Origin: Leclercia sp. LSNIH1
Lineage (GTDB): Bacteria; Pseudomonadota; Gammaproteobacteria; Enterobacterales; Enterobacteriaceae
Assembly (NCBI RefSeq): GCF_002902985.1
Contig: NZ_CP026167.1
Coordinates: 2,356,001-2,420,000, forward strand
Length of the DNA stretch: 64,000 nucleotides
Direction of reading: 5' to 3'
Below are positions 7,855 to 18,787 of this stretch, piece after piece (position 1 is the stretch's first letter; each line of letters opens with the position of its first letter). Made by a program: the position numbers and the translations under genes. The notes beneath the pieces are model-generated. The model was not told where the DNA came from. It worked only from the letters and a program-made list of their open reading frames with translations, and searched no databases.

Positions 7855-8817
7855 CTACTTCGCCATCTGTTGTTCGTTTTTGGCCCGCAACTTCTTCGCC
7901 CGGCTCTCCAGCACCAGATAACAGACCGTCGCCAGCCCCAGAGGCAGGAAATAGTAGAGCATACGATAGGCCAGCAGGGCGGCGATGATGGTACCGTGAG
8001 AGACATGTTCCCCCGCTAACAGGGCGATAAACACCGCTTCCAGCACCCCAATCCCGGCCGGGATATGGACAATCACCCCGGCGATACTGCTCACCAGCAG
8101 CACGCCCAGCACAAAGAAGTAGTTGATATCTTCACCCATCAGCAGCCAGATAATGGCCCCCATCGCCATCCAGTTGGCGGCGGAAATGCCCATCTGCGCC
8201 AGCGCAAAGCGCCAGGAGGGGAGCACAAGCTTTTGCTTTTTGATGGTTACATGGCGCCGCTTAGCGAACGCGCAGGCCCACAGATAGAACCCAATCACCA
8301 GCAGCAGCACGATGCCAATAATGCGCAGCGTCGACTGATCGATATACCAGTGAGCGGGCAACTGCACTACGCCCGCGGTGAAGATTACCCCGCCCAGCAG
8401 AACGTAACCCAGCCAGTTGGTGGTAATACTCAGGGAGAAGATGCGGGTGATGGTGCTGCTGGGCAGTCCCAGGCGGGAGTAAAGCCGGTAGCGCATGCCG
8501 ATGCCGCCCACCCAGGTGCTCAGGGTCAGGTTAAAGGCGTAGCAGATAAACGACACCAGCATGACCTGGCGCTTGGCCAGCTTATGCCCGCAGTAGACTC
8601 GTCCCAGCAGGTCGTAACAGCCATACAGCAGGAAGCTCAGTATCACCAGCGCCACGGCGCCCATCAGCGACACACGGTCGTAGTCGCGGATGACCTTCCA
8701 CACCTCACCCCAGTCGACCTTTTTGGCGTAAATGACCAGCAGCACTGCAACGGCTATAAAAAATACCCAGGTGAGGATCTTTTTTGCCAGACGCCAGCGC
8801 GAATGTTTTTTGCTCAT
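7855..8817 (-). CDS. ybhN: Inner-membrane protein YbhN (LPG synthase TM-like family)
   Basis: This 320-residue protein has some eight to nine hydrophobic segments and a basic C-terminus (ESRAKKLRAKNEQQMAK). It belongs to the UPF0104 family, related to the membrane domain of lysylphosphatidylglycerol synthase/flippases, but lacks the aminoacyl-transfer domain. Its start overlaps the clsB stop by 1 base (TGATG), so it is translated with clsB and ybhP. The context suggests a role in phospholipid handling; the reaction is unknown. Confidence 0.92.
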   Translation of the reverse strand: MSKKHSRWRLAKKILTWVFFIAVAVLLVIYAKKVDWGEVWKVIRDYDRVSLMGAVALVILSFLLYGCYDLLGRVYCGHKLAKRQVMLVSFICYAFNLTLSTWVGGIGMRYRLYSRLGLPSSTITRIFSLSITTNWLGYVLLGGVIFTAGVVQLPAHWYIDQSTLRIIGIVLLLVIGFYLWACAFAKRRHVTIKKQKLVLPSWRFALAQMGISAANWMAMGAIIWLLMGEDINYFFVLGVLLVSSIAGVIVHIPAGIGVLEAVFIALLAGEHVSHGTIIAALLAYRMLYYFLPLGLATVCYLVLESRAKKLRAKNEQQMAK

Positions 8818-10058
8818 CAGGGTTTTACCCCCGTGTTGCTCGCCTCAACGCGATCCTGAGTCTCCATCTCGGGTTGTACCGGCGGGGGGACCTGCGCCAG
8901 TTTAGGCGTATGCGCAGGCAACCAGCCGACCAGCGCCGGGAAATGGCGCAGGAAGTGGAACACCACCACGCTTTTGCCCAGATTCCACCAGGTGCGTTTC
9001 GGCACCATCGACTCATCCACCCGGACGCAATCCTCGGCGATGATGGCGGTGAGATTGTCACGCAGGGTCTGGTTAAACTCGCGATCGTGAATAATCAGGT
9101 TGGCCTCCAGATTCAGCGACAGGCTAAGGGGATCGAGGTTGCTGGAGCCGACAGTTACCCAGTGATCGTCCATCAGCGCGACCTTACCGTGCAGCGGACG
9201 GCGGCGGTATTCGTAAATCTCGACGCCGCCTTTTACCAGATAGTTGTAGAGCAGGCGGGCGCCCACGGTCACAATGGGCATATCCGGCTCGCCCTGCACA
9301 ATCAGCTTAACCCGCACGCCGCGCCGGGCTGCGTTACGCATGGCGTGCAGCAGGCGATACCCCGGGAAGAAGTAGGCGTTGGCGATAATCACCTCCCGAC
9401 GGGCGTTGGTCAGCATCTTCAGATAGTGCCGCTCAATATCGTCCCGGTGCTCTTCATTATCGCGCCAGACAAACAGCGCCTGCGCTTCGCCCGGTTTGGT
9501 ATTCTCTTCGGCGCGATGACGCCGCTTCCACCAGCGACGCACTGCGGCTTTGCCGGGGAGGTTTTCCACGACAAACTGCAAAATATCCTGTACCACCGGG
9601 CCTTCGACCTGAACGGCATAATCCTGTTTGGCTTCAGGACCGTAGTCCGACATATGTTCCGCGGAATAGTTAATCCCGCCCACAAAGGCCACCTGATCGT
9701 CCACCACCACAATTTTACGGTGCATGCGGCGGAAGACGTTGGTACGCATACCCAGCAGAGGCGGGCGTGGATCGTAGTAGCGGAATACCACCCCTGCTGA
9801 GGTGAGTTCCCCCACGAATTCATCGCTGAGGTCGGGGGAGCCGTAGCCGTCCAGCAGCACTTCGATATGCACCCCGCGCTGGGCCGCCCGCAGGATCACC
9901 GAATGCAGTTTTCGCCCCACGTTGTCTTCAAACCAGATAAAGGTTTCAAGCAGTACCCGGCTTTGCGCTTTCTCGATGGCGGCAAATACCGCCGGGTAAT
10001 ATTGATCGCCATTTTCCAGCAGCTTTATCCGGTTGCCGCTTTGCCATGAACATTTCAT
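8817..10058 (-). CDS. clsB: Cardiolipin synthase B
   Basis: ClsB forms cardiolipin by phosphatidyl transfer at the inner membrane. The 413 residues match E. coli ClsB. Two phospholipase-D HKD motifs are intact: His113-x-Lys115-x4-Asp120 ([10 protein letters not shown]) and His290-x-Lys292-x4-Asp297 ([10 protein letters not shown]). There are no N-terminal membrane anchors, which separates it from ClsA and agrees with ClsB. It overlaps ybhP by 4 bases (ATGA) and ybhN by 1, so the three form one operon. Confidence 0.96.
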   Translation of the reverse strand: MKCSWQSGNRIKLLENGDQYYPAVFAAIEKAQSRVLLETFIWFEDNVGRKLHSVILRAAQRGVHIEVLLDGYGSPDLSDEFVGELTSAGVVFRYYDPRPPLLGMRTNVFRRMHRKIVVVDDQVAFVGGINYSAEHMSDYGPEAKQDYAVQVEGPVVQDILQFVVENLPGKAAVRRWWKRRHRAEENTKPGEAQALFVWRDNEEHRDDIERHYLKMLTNARREVIIANAYFFPGYRLLHAMRNAARRGVRVKLIVQGEPDMPIVTVGARLLYNYLVKGGVEIYEYRRRPLHGKVALMDDHWVTVGSSNLDPLSLSLNLEANLIIHDREFNQTLRDNLTAIIAEDCVRVDESMVPKRTWWNLGKSVVVFHFLRHFPALVGWLPAHTPKLAQVPPPVQPEMETQDRVEASNTGVKP

Positions 10059-10816
10059 AGATGAATCTCCGCACTTAACGGCGCATGGTCGGAAAGGTGA
10101 CGCCAGTTGCTCAGGGCCAGCGCGGTAGGGCTGCTGGCGTGAGCGTTTTTGACATAGATCCTGTCCAGACGCAGCAGCGGGAATCTCACCGGGAAGGTAC
10201 GGGCGGGCCTGCCGTGGGCGAGGGTGAAGATCTCTTCTAACCCGGCCCCCGTTTTCAGCGGATGGTTGGCGCGCTGGCGCCAGTCGTTAAAATCTCCGGC
10301 GACCACCACCGGTTCGCCTTCCGGCAGGCCGTTGACCCACTCGGTCATCATCTGCAGCTGGGCCTGGCGGTGCGCTTCGCGCAGGCCAAGGTGGACCGAG
10401 GCCACATGCAGCGATCTGCTCAGCTCCGGGATCGCGACACGGCAGTAAAGCAGCCCACGTTTTTCACTCTCGCCCACCGAGACATCGTGATTTTCATAGT
10501 GTTCGATAGGGTAGCGGGAGAGAATGGCATTGCCGTGATGCCCCTCGGGATAGACGGCATTACGCCCGTAAGCGTAGTCGCTCCACATGGTGTCGGCGAG
10601 AAATTCGTAGTGGCTGGTATCGGGCCAGTTTTCCACATGCAAAGGATGAACTTCATGCGCGCCCATCACCTCCTGCAGGCAGACGATATCCGCGCTGACG
10701 GTTCGTACAGCGTCACGCAGTTCGGGCAGAATGAAACGGCGGTTAAAAGCCGCGAATCCTTTATGAATATTGATTGTTAACACTTTAAGCGAAAAATGCC
10801 GGGTTTGTTGGGCCAT
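10055..10816 (-). CDS. ybhP: Endonuclease/exonuclease/phosphatase-family protein YbhP
   Basis: This 253-residue protein carries the EEP fold pattern: LTINIHKGF near residue 14, the LQEV metal-ligand motif near residue 48, VAGDFNDWR near residue 170 and the terminal SDHAPL motif near residue 243. Members cleave phosphodiester bonds in DNA, phosphoinositides or lipids. Being first in an operon with clsB and ybhN suggests a lipid phosphodiester substrate, but that is inference. Upstream is the divergent ybhQ. Confidence 0.9.
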   Translation of the reverse strand: MAQQTRHFSLKVLTINIHKGFAAFNRRFILPELRDAVRTVSADIVCLQEVMGAHEVHPLHVENWPDTSHYEFLADTMWSDYAYGRNAVYPEGHHGNAILSRYPIEHYENHDVSVGESEKRGLLYCRVAIPELSRSLHVASVHLGLREAHRQAQLQMMTEWVNGLPEGEPVVVAGDFNDWRQRANHPLKTGAGLEEIFTLAHGRPARTFPVRFPLLRLDRIYVKNAHASSPTALALSNWRHLSDHAPLSAEIHL

Positions 10817-10948
10817 ACACTCCTTCCCGCGTCACTATCCTGATGAAAATAAAGTGTAGTCGTCGTCACAAAAAGGTGCTGTGTTACGGAATTTTCCGTA
10901 AAGTGCGATAGTCTGAACAGGCAGAGTAAAATCCTTCAGGAGAGTGCC

Positions 10949-11359
10949 ATGAAGTGGCAACAACGCATACGCGTCGCAACCGGCCTGAGTTGCTGGCAGA
11001 TTATGTTGCATTTATTGGTGGTGGCCGTGCTGGTGATGGCCTGGATGAGCGGTTCCCTGGTGCGGGTCGGCTTAGGATTATGCGTGCTGTACGGCGTGAC
11101 TGTCCTGTTGATGCTCTTTTTACAGCGTCATCATGAAGCGCGCTGGCGCGAAGTGGCGGATGTGCTCGAAGAGCTCACCACCACCTGGTATTTTGGCGCG
11201 GCACTGATTGTGCTGTGGCTGTTGTCCCGCGTGCTGCAAAACAACTTTTTGCTGGCTGTCGCAGGGCTGGCTATCCTTGCTGGGCCCGCGATCGTTTCCC
11301 TGTTAACCAAAGACAAAAAGCTACGCGATATTCCGCCTGAACATCGCGTACGCCACTGA
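10949..11359 (+). CDS. ybhQ: Inner-membrane protein YbhQ
   Basis: A 136-residue protein with four hydrophobic segments in two pairs (roughly residues 18-40, 42-56, 78-92 and 97-113), and a charged C-terminal tail ([16 protein letters not shown]). It matches E. coli YbhQ in length. Its function is unknown. A CAGGAGAG ribosome-binding site precedes the ATG. The last 39 bases overlap the 3' end of ybhR on the other strand. Confidence 0.88.
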   Translation: MKWQQRIRVATGLSCWQIMLHLLVVAVLVMAWMSGSLVRVGLGLCVLYGVTVLLMLFLQRHHEARWREVADVLEELTTTWYFGAALIVLWLLSRVLQNNFLLAVAGLAILAGPAIVSLLTKDKKLRDIPPEHRVRH

Positions 11360-12427
11360 ACCCGTCACGGCCGCTATCACCAGTAGCGGCCACAAACTCC
11401 CCCAGACAATATCCAGACTCGCATCCTTGAGATAGATCTGCTTGGTGATATCGGTGAAGTGCCGGATCGGATTCACCCAGGTTAAGTTCTGCAGCCAGAC
11501 CGGCATGTTCTCCACCGGCGAGACGTAGCCCGAGAGCAAAATGGCGGGCATCATAAAGACGAACACCCCGATAAACGCCTGCTGCTGGGTCGAGCAGAGC
11601 GCCGAGATCAGCAGACCAAACCCCACCAGCGACAGCCCGTAAATCACCATTGTGAAGTAAAAGAGCAGAAGCGATCCGGCAAACGGGATGTGATAGGCCC
11701 AGATGCCAATTGCCAGCACAATACTGGCCTGGAAAGTGGCGACAATCAGCGCCGGGACCGCCTTACCGACAAAGATTTGCCAGGTCGCCAGCGGGGAGAC
11801 CACCAGCTGATCGAAGGTGCCCTGTTCGCGCTCCCGGGCCACCGACAGGGAGGTGACGATCATCACCCCAATGGTGGTGATCATGGCGATCAGAGACGGC
11901 ACCACAAACCATTTGTAGTCGAGGTTCGGGTTATACCAGTTGCGCACCACCAGCTCGCTGTTGTTCGGTTTCGGTTTGCCCGCCATCAGCTCCTGCTGGT
12001 AATCCTTCACCACCTGTTGCAGGTAGTTGGCGGCGATTTGCGCGCTGTTGGAGTTACGCCCGTCGAGGATGAGCTGCATAGGGGCAGTTTGCAGGGTGTC
12101 GAGGTTACGGGAAAAATCGGCCGGGAAGCGCACCAGCAGCAGCGCCTTTTGCGTGTCGATGGTGGGCTGGATCTCCTGTGGGCTCTTCAGGATCAGCACA
12201 TGGGTAAAGGCTTTGGCGCGGGCGAAACGCTGGGTCAGCTCCACCGAATGTTTGCCGTTATCTTCGTTATAGACAGCGATCGTGGCGTTGGTCACCTCCA
12301 GGGTGGCCGCCCAGGGGAAGAGCAGCACCTGGATCAGCACCGGCAGAATCAATATCGCCCGGGTCTGCGGCTCGCGCAGCAGGGATTGCAGCTCTTTGCG
12401 AATCAATGTCCATAAACGGTAAAACAT
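11321..12427 (-). CDS. ybhR: ABC-2 type exporter permease YbhR
   Basis: YbhR is one of two permeases of the YbhFSR exporter, linked in E. coli to resistance against cefoperazone/tetracycline and to Na+/Li+ efflux. The 368-residue protein has an N-terminal membrane segment (about 20-40), a large periplasmic domain, then five C-terminal helices with the ABC-2 motif ([17 protein letters not shown], near residue 205). It is separated from ybhS by about 110 bases holding a REP pair, and its 3' end overlaps ybhQ in tail-to-tail fashion by 39 bases. Confidence 0.94.
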   Translation of the reverse strand: MFYRLWTLIRKELQSLLREPQTRAILILPVLIQVLLFPWAATLEVTNATIAVYNEDNGKHSVELTQRFARAKAFTHVLILKSPQEIQPTIDTQKALLLVRFPADFSRNLDTLQTAPMQLILDGRNSNSAQIAANYLQQVVKDYQQELMAGKPKPNNSELVVRNWYNPNLDYKWFVVPSLIAMITTIGVMIVTSLSVAREREQGTFDQLVVSPLATWQIFVGKAVPALIVATFQASIVLAIGIWAYHIPFAGSLLLFYFTMVIYGLSLVGFGLLISALCSTQQQAFIGVFVFMMPAILLSGYVSPVENMPVWLQNLTWVNPIRHFTDITKQIYLKDASLDIVWGSLWPLLVIAAVTGSVAYAMFRRNIA

Positions 12428-12441
12428 AGTGTCGTCCTCTC

Positions 12442-12517
12442 GTCGGGTGGCGCTATCGCTTACCCGACCTACAAAATCAACGGGCCTTGTAGGCCCGGTA
12501 AGGTAGCGCCACCGGGC
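12442..12517. repeat. REP pair inside the ybhGFSR operon
   Basis: CGGGTGGCGCTATCGCTTAC (12445-12464) and the opposed unit GCCCGGTAAGGTAGCGCCAC (12493-12512) lie in the gap between ybhS and ybhR. A REP pair inside an operon can stabilise the upstream message or lower expression of the downstream gene. Confidence 0.75.
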
Positions 12518-12535
12518 ACAATCGATGCACGACGG

Positions 12536-13669
12536 CTAATCCAGGCGCCGTTTGGTTTTCATCCATGTCAGGCCGATAAACATTACCGCCGAGGCAATCA
12601 AAAACAGCAGGTTCACCATCAGCACCACCGGAATATTGCCCGCCAGGAACAGGCTTTGCAGGGTGCTGACGAAATAACGCGCCGGGATGATATAGGTCAC
12701 CGCGCGGATCACCGCCGGCATACTGTCGATCTGGAAAATAAACCCGGACAGCATTATCGACGGCAAAAACGCGGCATTCAGCGCCACCTGGGCGGCATTA
12801 AACTGGTTGCGGGTGATGGTGGAGATAAGCAGCCCCATCCCCAGCGTGCTGAGCAGGAAAAGGCTGGTGATGGCGAACAGCACCAGCAGCGAGCCGCGAT
12901 AGGGCACGCCGAGAATAAATACGGATACCAGCATGCAGAGCAGCATCGCCAGCATTCCGAGGAAATAGTAGGGGATCAGCTTGCACAGCAGCAGTTCCGT
13001 GCGCGTCACTTCGGTGGAGAGCAGCGCCTCCATGGTGCCGCGCTCCCACTCGCGGGCAATCACCAGCGAGGTCAGAATGGCGCCGATCACCGTCATGATA
13101 ATGGTTACCGCACCGGGAATAATAAAGTGCTGGCTGATGGCCGCCGGGTTAAACCAGTAGCGGGTCTGGACGTCAATCAGCGGCTCAAACGTCTCGCCGC
13201 GATCGTCCGCCCGCTGCATCTGCCACAGCTGCCAGATCCCCTCTGAGTAGCCCTGCACGAAGTTGGCGGTATTGGGCTCGCTGCCGTCGGTGATCACCTG
13301 GATCGGAGCGGTATCGTTCGGGCGCGCCATGCGGGCGGCAAAATCCCCCGGGATCACAATCATCCCGCGAATGCGTCCGGCCTGCATCATCTGGGTGAGC
13401 TTATGGCGATCGTCACTCATGGTGGCGTCGATGTAGGGCGAGCCGGTGAGGGTATGGGTGAAGTCCAGCGCCTCTTCGCTGTGCTGCTCCAGCAGGATCC
13501 CCACCCGCAGCTTGCTGGAGTCGAGGTTTATGCCGTAGCCGAAGATAAAGAGCAGCAGCAGGGGGATCACCACCGCAATCAGCCAGCTGCTCGGGTCACG
13601 CACAATCTGCCGCGTCTCTTTGATGCACAGGACGCGGACCCGACGCCAGGAGAGGGCTTTGTCAGACAT
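12536..13669 (-). CDS. ybhS: ABC-2 type exporter permease YbhS
   Basis: YbhS is the second permease of the YbhFSR exporter. From ATG 13669 ([15 protein letters not shown]) it is 377 residues, equal to E. coli YbhS; a frame start at 13744 would lie well inside ybhF and is rejected. It has one N-terminal helix, a periplasmic domain, and five C-terminal helices with [19 protein letters not shown] near residue 205. It overlaps ybhF by 8 bases, pointing to coupled translation. Confidence 0.94.
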   Translation of the reverse strand: MSDKALSWRRVRVLCIKETRQIVRDPSSWLIAVVIPLLLLFIFGYGINLDSSKLRVGILLEQHSEEALDFTHTLTGSPYIDATMSDDRHKLTQMMQAGRIRGMIVIPGDFAARMARPNDTAPIQVITDGSEPNTANFVQGYSEGIWQLWQMQRADDRGETFEPLIDVQTRYWFNPAAISQHFIIPGAVTIIMTVIGAILTSLVIAREWERGTMEALLSTEVTRTELLLCKLIPYYFLGMLAMLLCMLVSVFILGVPYRGSLLVLFAITSLFLLSTLGMGLLISTITRNQFNAAQVALNAAFLPSIMLSGFIFQIDSMPAVIRAVTYIIPARYFVSTLQSLFLAGNIPVVLMVNLLFLIASAVMFIGLTWMKTKRRLD

Positions 13670-15398
13670 GGCCATGCTCCTTATCCCAGTCGTTAATGAG
13701 CGTGATAAACGCCTGTTCCATGGTGGGATCGGGCTGCTGCGCATCCGCCACCTGGGCTTTCAGATCGTCGGGTGTGCCGTGGGCAATCAGCTTGCCGCGA
13801 TAGACCAGCCCAATCCGGTCGCAATACTCCGCCTCGTCCATAAAGTGGGTGGTCACCATCACCGTAACCCCCTTTTCCACCATGCTGTTGATATGCAGCC
13901 AGAACTCCCGGCGGGTGAGGGGATCGACCCCGGAGGTGGGTTCATCAAGAAACAGAATGTCCGGCTCGTGCATCAGCGAGCAGGCCAGCGCCAGCCGCTG
14001 CTTGAACCCGAGCGGCAGCGCGTCGGTGGCCTGGCCGGCGACCTGGCGCAGGCCAAACGCTTCGCTCATGCGGGCGATTTTTTCATTCTGCACCCGCCCG
14101 CGCAGGCCGTAGACGCCAGAGAAAAAGCGCAGGTTTTGCTCAACCGTCAGGTTGCCGTAGAGCGAGAACTTTTGCGCCATATAGCCCAGATGCTGGCGCG
14201 CTTTGCCGGAGCTGACCTTCAGATCCATATCCAGCACCAGCGCTTTGCCGGCGGTGGGCACCAGCAGGCCGCACATCATTTTAAAGGTGGTGGATTTACC
14301 CGCGCCGTTAGGGCCCAGCAGGCCGAAGATTTCGCCGCGTTTTACCGTAAAGTTCACATTGTCGGTAGCGGCAAAATCACCAAATTTTTTGGTCAGGGAT
14401 TTGGCCTCGATCACCGTCTCGCCGGGGGTGCCCTCCACGGTATGCAGGATCGCCCCCAGCGGCGATTCGGCGGTGCCTGCGCCGCCGAGCAGATCGATAA
14501 AGGCATCTTCAAACCGCGGCGCAGTCTCATCAATCGCCAGATCCGGCAGATCCGCGTTTCGGCGCAGATCGTCGGCGCGGGCCTCTTTTTTGAGGATCAC
14601 CCGCACCGATTTCCCCTGGATCATGCCGTCGCTCACCTGGGGCAGCTTCAGCACCCGTTGCAGCAGGCGGCGGTTGTTCTCGTGGGGAGAGTGCAGCAGC
14701 ACGCTGCGCCCGGTCATGCTCCGGGTCAGGGCTGTGGGATCGCCCTGATAGAGCAGTTCACCTTCGTTCATTAGCAGCACGTCCCGGCACTGTTCCGCTT
14801 CGTCGAGATACGAGGTGCTCCAGAGGATCAACATCCCGTCGCCTGCCAGCTCATGCACCATCTGCCACAGCTCGCGACGGGAGATGGGATCCACGCCGAC
14901 GCCGGGTTCGTCCAGCAGCAGCACCTTCGGTTGCCCCACCAGCGTACAGGCCAGCCCCAGCTTCTGCTTCATGCCGCCGGAGAGCTTGCCCGCCAGCCGG
15001 TCGGTGAAGGGGCCGAGCGACGTAAACTCAAGCAGGCGCTGAAAGGTTTTCTCCCGGGTTTCGCCGGTGACGCTGCGCAGGTCGGCATACAGGGTCAGGT
15101 TCTCCATCACCGTCAGATCTTCATACAGTCCGAACTTCTGCGGCATATAGCCCAGCATCGCATGCAGGGCGCGATCGTCGCGAACCGGGTCCAGCCCCAG
15201 CACGCTGGCGCTGCCTTCGTCGGGCTTCAGCAGGCCGGCAAGCATCCGCATCAGGGTCGTTTTGCCCGCGCCGTCCGGGCCGACCAGCCCGGTGACGTAG
15301 CCTTTATGCACCGTGCAGTCGAGCGGCGCGACGGCGGGTTTGTCCATCCCGGCAAAGCGTTTGACCAGGCCGGTAAGCTGGATCACCGCATCACTCAT
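13662..15398 (-). CDS. ybhF: ABC exporter ATP-binding protein YbhF (two nucleotide-binding domains)
   Basis: This protein fuses two ABC ATPase domains in 578 residues. The first has Walker [10 protein letters not shown] (about residue 36), signature [12 protein letters not shown] and [12 protein letters not shown]. The second has GPNGAGKST (about residue 350), the degenerate signature [12 protein letters not shown] and [13 protein letters not shown] used ATG 15398 ([15 protein letters not shown]), matching the E. coli start, rather than 15410. It overlaps ybhG by 8 bases and ybhS by 8. With YbhR/YbhS and the adaptor YbhG it forms a drug/ion exporter repressed by CecR. Confidence 0.95.
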   Translation of the reverse strand: MSDAVIQLTGLVKRFAGMDKPAVAPLDCTVHKGYVTGLVGPDGAGKTTLMRMLAGLLKPDEGSASVLGLDPVRDDRALHAMLGYMPQKFGLYEDLTVMENLTLYADLRSVTGETREKTFQRLLEFTSLGPFTDRLAGKLSGGMKQKLGLACTLVGQPKVLLLDEPGVGVDPISRRELWQMVHELAGDGMLILWSTSYLDEAEQCRDVLLMNEGELLYQGDPTALTRSMTGRSVLLHSPHENNRRLLQRVLKLPQVSDGMIQGKSVRVILKKEARADDLRRNADLPDLAIDETAPRFEDAFIDLLGGAGTAESPLGAILHTVEGTPGETVIEAKSLTKKFGDFAATDNVNFTVKRGEIFGLLGPNGAGKSTTFKMMCGLLVPTAGKALVLDMDLKVSSGKARQHLGYMAQKFSLYGNLTVEQNLRFFSGVYGLRGRVQNEKIARMSEAFGLRQVAGQATDALPLGFKQRLALACSLMHEPDILFLDEPTSGVDPLTRREFWLHINSMVEKGVTVMVTTHFMDEAEYCDRIGLVYRGKLIAHGTPDDLKAQVADAQQPDPTMEQAFITLINDWDKEHGHV

Positions 15399-16386
15399 GG
15401 GCTTGCCCATTGTCGAAGCTGACGGTCACCGGCATTCCCTGGCGTAGGGCATCGTCGGCATCGTTCACGATAATGCGCAGGCGATAGACCAGATCGGTAC
15501 GCAGGTCCGGGGTTTCGACGGTTTTCGGCGTAAATTCCGCGGTCGGGGAGACAAAGCCGATTTTCCCGTGGTACGGCTTGTCGGGGCGACTGTCGGTATA
15601 GAGCAGCACTTCGCGCCCCGGTTTCGCCTCGCCGAGACTGGCTTCATTGACGTAAGCCCGCACCCATACCGGACGCGTCAGGGAGAGGGTCAGTACCGTA
15701 CTGCCCGCGTTCAGCATACTGCCGGGCTCCATGGCGCGTGTCAGCAGGGTACCGTTGGCCGGGGCCACCAGGGTAGTGTCGTGCAGATCCAGCTGCGCTT
15801 GCGCCAGCTGAGCCTGGGCCTGTTCGAGGCTGGCTTTTGCCTGGGCGATATCCTGCTCGCGGTTGCCGGAGCGGTACTGGCGCAACTTATCCTGGGAGGA
15901 TTTCAGCGTCGCCAGAGCCTGATCCCGCGAGGAGCGGGCGTTCTCCAGATCGTTGGCCGACACGGTGCGGCTTTTCCACAATCCCTGCTGACGGACAAAG
16001 AAGTTCTGCGCGTAGTCATAGGCGGCCTGCGCCTGTTTAACGGCGGCGGCGGCCTGCGCCACCTCTTCGTCACGGTAGCCCGCCTGCATTAAGTCGTATT
16101 GCGCCTGTGCCACGGCAACCCCCGCCTGGGCCTGCAACAGCGCATTCTGGTAGGGCGCCTGGTCCAGCGTACCCAGCGTCTGACCAGCGGTAATGGCATC
16201 ACCTTCATCCACGCTCAGGGAGGCGAGCCGTCCGCCGACGCGAAAGCTCATGTTCACGGTGCGGATATCGACGTTACCGTACAGGGTCAGCGTTTTATCC
16301 TGCTGGCTCTGATACCACAGCCAGCCGCCGATACCGGCTGCCAGCACAACCACCACAGCCACAATAATGGCGACAGGTTTTTTCAT
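15391..16386 (-). CDS. ybhG: HlyD-family membrane fusion protein YbhG
   Basis: YbhG is the periplasmic adaptor expected to link YbhFSR to an outer-membrane channel. The 331-residue protein has one N-terminal membrane anchor (residues 6-26), a biotinyl-lipoyl half-motif ([19 protein letters not shown]), a long Ala/Gln-rich coiled coil (about 80-200), the second lipoyl half ([15 protein letters not shown]) and a beta-barrel domain. It overlaps cecR by 4 bases (ATGA). Confidence 0.94.
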   Translation of the reverse strand: MKKPVAIIVAVVVVLAAGIGGWLWYQSQQDKTLTLYGNVDIRTVNMSFRVGGRLASLSVDEGDAITAGQTLGTLDQAPYQNALLQAQAGVAVAQAQYDLMQAGYRDEEVAQAAAAVKQAQAAYDYAQNFFVRQQGLWKSRTVSANDLENARSSRDQALATLKSSQDKLRQYRSGNREQDIAQAKASLEQAQAQLAQAQLDLHDTTLVAPANGTLLTRAMEPGSMLNAGSTVLTLSLTRPVWVRAYVNEASLGEAKPGREVLLYTDSRPDKPYHGKIGFVSPTAEFTPKTVETPDLRTDLVYRLRIIVNDADDALRQGMPVTVSFDNGQAHE

Positions 16387-17060
16387 GACTCCAGGCTCCT
16401 TTGCGTTAAGCCCTGCAGGATCAAATCGACATGACAGGTGATGACCTGACTGATTTGCAGCGCTTTATCCTCATCAAATTCGGTCCAGCCGGTGCGTAAC
16501 AGAATGGTTTCACGCCCCAGGCGAAAGGCGAGCACTTCCCCCAGCAGGGCATGGGTATGCAAAATGGTCTGCGTATCAAGAGGGTCACGCCCGGTATAGG
16601 CCGCCACCAGCCGGGTCAGGTGGGAGTGCATCGGGGCGATAACCTGATCGTGGACCAGCTGGTAAGCGGCAGAGGGCGAGAGTTGCTCGCGTGAAATAAA
16701 CTTACTCAGGTTCAGCGTATCGTCATGGGTCAGCAGCTGAATCATGTTGTTGCAGGCGGTTAAGATCAGGCCACGAATGGCCGCGCGATCCGGCGACGGC
16801 TCGGCAAGCAGCGTGGTGGCTTCCTCCACGTGGGGGCGAAACTGGGTGCCAATGAAGTCGGCGATCCACTGGGCGCAGGCGAGGTAGAGATCCTCTTTCG
16901 AGCCAAAATAGTAGGTGATGGCGGCGATATTCTGCCCCGCCTGCGCGGCGATATCGCGGGTGGTGGCATGCAGCCCATATTCGCCAAACTGCGCCAGCGC
17001 GGCGGCGATTAACTGGCTTTTCGCCTGCTCACCTTTGGTGGTGGTCGGGATCGGATTCAT
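16383..17060 (-). CDS. cecR: TetR-family transcriptional repressor CecR
   Basis: CecR (YbiH) represses its own operon with ybhGFSR and also rhlE in E. coli; its inducer is unclear. From ATG 17060 ([18 protein letters not shown]) it has 225 residues. The N-terminal helix-turn-helix (residues 14-60, [27 protein letters not shown]) is typical of TetR proteins, followed by a C-terminal ligand/dimer domain. A GTG at 17072 is a possible alternative start. A perfect palindrome lies 15 bases upstream of the start. Confidence 0.93.
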   Translation of the reverse strand: MNPIPTTTKGEQAKSQLIAAALAQFGEYGLHATTRDIAAQAGQNIAAITYYFGSKEDLYLACAQWIADFIGTQFRPHVEEATTLLAEPSPDRAAIRGLILTACNNMIQLLTHDDTLNLSKFISREQLSPSAAYQLVHDQVIAPMHSHLTRLVAAYTGRDPLDTQTILHTHALLGEVLAFRLGRETILLRTGWTEFDEDKALQISQVITCHVDLILQGLTQRSLES

Positions 17061-17074
17061 AGCGGCACACAAAA

Positions 17075-17094
17075 TTAATCAATCGATTGATTAA
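17075..17094. promoter_or_regulatory. CecR operator
   Basis: TTAATCAATCGATTGATTAA is a perfect 20-bp palindrome directly upstream of cecR, the position expected for autoregulation by a TetR repressor. It lies in the divergent cecR-rhlE gap, about 240 bases before rhlE. Confidence 0.85.
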
Positions 17095-17137
17095 GAGTAT
17101 GACTGTTTTTTGAGCTTGTCCACTTTTGTCGGCACGT

Positions 17138-17169
17138 TTTGCGCCGGGCGGCACGGCGTTGCCCGGCAC
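17138..17169. repeat. Single REP unit between cecR and rhlE
   Basis: GCGCCGGGCGGCACGGCGTTGCCCGGC forms one palindromic REP-like unit (arms GCCGGGC and GCCCGGC). Unlike most others here it is between divergent genes, where it cannot protect a 3' end. Confidence 0.6.
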
Positions 17170-17330
17170 AGGTAATAACGCGGAGTTATGAGTTTGCAGG
17201 ATAATTTATGCGCCAAGTCACAAAAGCTGCTACACTCCGCTGCTTCGCGACACCGTGGTTTTTGTCCTTTCATTTGTTATATCTCCCTGAAAACTACACC
17301 TGAAAATGGTCGGGGCGGTTCGGAGTTGTT

Positions 17331-18692
17331 ATGTCTTTTGATACCCTTGGCCTGAACCCGGAAATTCTGCGCGCTGTAGCGGAGCAGGGTTACCGCGAAC
17401 CGACCCCTATCCAGCAGCAGGCCATTCCCGCTGTACTGGCAGGCCGCGATCTGATGGCCAGCGCCCAGACCGGGACCGGTAAAACCGCCGGCTTTACCCT
17501 GCCGCTGCTGCAACGCCTCATCTCAAGCGAACCGCACGCCAAAGGCCGTCGCCCGGTACGCGCCCTGATCCTGACCCCAACCCGTGAACTGGCCGCCCAG
17601 GTGGGTGAGAACGTGCGTGAGTACAGCCGCTATCTCAACATCCGCTCGCTGGTGGTGTTTGGCGGGGTGAGCATCAACCCGCAGATGATGAAACTGCGCG
17701 GCGGCGTGGACGTGCTGATCGCCACGCCGGGCCGCCTGCTCGACCTGGAACACCAGAACGCCGTTAAGCTCGACAGCGTGGAGATTCTGGTGCTCGACGA
17801 AGCCGACCGCATGCTGGACATGGGCTTTATCCACGATATTCGTCGCGTGCTGGCAAAATTGCCGGCCCGCCGTCAGAACCTGCTCTTTTCTGCCACCTTC
17901 TCCGACGAGATCAAAGGCCTGGCGGAAAAGCTGCTGCACAATCCGCTGGAAGTGGAAGTGGCGCGTCGCAACACCGCCTCCGAACAGGTGACCCAGCATG
18001 TTCACTTTGTTGATAAAAAGCGCAAGCGCGAACTGCTCTCCCAGATGATTGGTGAAGGCAACTGGCAGCAGGTGCTGGTCTTTACCCGTACCAAGCACGG
18101 GGCGAACCACCTGGCGGAACAGCTGAACAAAGACGGCATCCGCAGCGCGGCCATCCACGGTAATAAGAGCCAGGGGGCACGTACCCGCGCGCTGGCCGAT
18201 TTCAAATCGGGTGATATCCGCGTACTGGTGGCAACCGACATCGCCGCCCGCGGTCTGGATATTGAAGAGCTGCCGCACGTGGTGAACTACGAGCTGCCGA
18301 ACGTCCCGGAAGATTATGTCCACCGTATCGGCCGTACCGGTCGCGCGGCGGCAACGGGCGAAGCGCTGTCGCTGGTCTGTGTTGATGAGCACAAGCTGCT
18401 GCGCGACATTGAACGCCTGCTGAAAAAAGAGATCCCGCGTATCGCCCTCGAGGGCTATGACGTTGATCCGTCCATCAAGGCCGAGCCGATCCAGAACGGG
18501 CGTCAGGGCGGGCGTGGTCAGGGCGGTGGACGCGGGCAGGGCGGCGGTGGACGTGGTCAGCAGCAGCCGCGCCGTAGCGAAGGCGGCGCGCCGAAAGCGG
18601 CAAATAAACCGCCGCGTCGCGATGGCGAGGGCAAACCGGCGGGTGAAGGCCAGCGTCGACGCCGTCCGCGCAAGCCGTCAGCAGCGCAGTAA
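17331..18692 (+). CDS. rhlE: DEAD-box ATP-dependent RNA helicase RhlE
   Basis: RhlE is an RNA-dependent ATPase acting in ribosome assembly and RNA turnover. The 453-residue protein has the Q motif ([10 protein letters not shown], 23-32), Walker A AQTGTGKT with Lys51, DEAD at 156-159, SAT (FSATFS), and HRIGRTGRA. The C-terminal 80 residues are Gly/Arg-rich ([10 protein letters not shown] repeats), the usual RNA-binding tail. Length agrees with E. coli RhlE (454). In E. coli CecR also controls rhlE. A terminator follows directly. Confidence 0.97.
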   Translation: MSFDTLGLNPEILRAVAEQGYREPTPIQQQAIPAVLAGRDLMASAQTGTGKTAGFTLPLLQRLISSEPHAKGRRPVRALILTPTRELAAQVGENVREYSRYLNIRSLVVFGGVSINPQMMKLRGGVDVLIATPGRLLDLEHQNAVKLDSVEILVLDEADRMLDMGFIHDIRRVLAKLPARRQNLLFSATFSDEIKGLAEKLLHNPLEVEVARRNTASEQVTQHVHFVDKKRKRELLSQMIGEGNWQQVLVFTRTKHGANHLAEQLNKDGIRSAAIHGNKSQGARTRALADFKSGDIRVLVATDIAARGLDIEELPHVVNYELPNVPEDYVHRIGRTGRAAATGEALSLVCVDEHKLLRDIERLLKKEIPRIALEGYDVDPSIKAEPIQNGRQGGRGQGGGRGQGGGGRGQQQPRRSEGGAPKAANKPPRRDGEGKPAGEGQRRRRPRKPSAAQ

Positions 18693-18697
18693 TCTGG

Positions 18698-18725
18698 AAG
18701 CCCGGTCGTAAAGCCGGGCTTTTCT
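18698..18725 (+). terminator. rhlE rho-independent terminator
   Basis: AAGCCCGG and CCGGGCTT pair around TCGTAAAG and are followed by TTCTTTT. It ends 6 bases after the rhlE stop. Confidence 0.9.
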
Positions 18726-18754
18726 TTTGCGGCCCGCTTGAGAAAGTGCCACAA

Positions 18755-18774
18755 TAGTGGCTGTTTATACAGTA
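18755..18774 (+). promoter_or_regulatory. LexA box of dinG
   Basis: TAGTGGCTGTTTATACAGTA aligns with the known E. coli dinG SOS box and keeps the perfect right half ACAGTA. The left half has GTG in place of CTG (TTG in E. coli). It lies 14 bases before the dinG ATG. Confidence 0.8.
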
Positions 18775-18787
18775 CTTCAGGTTCATC

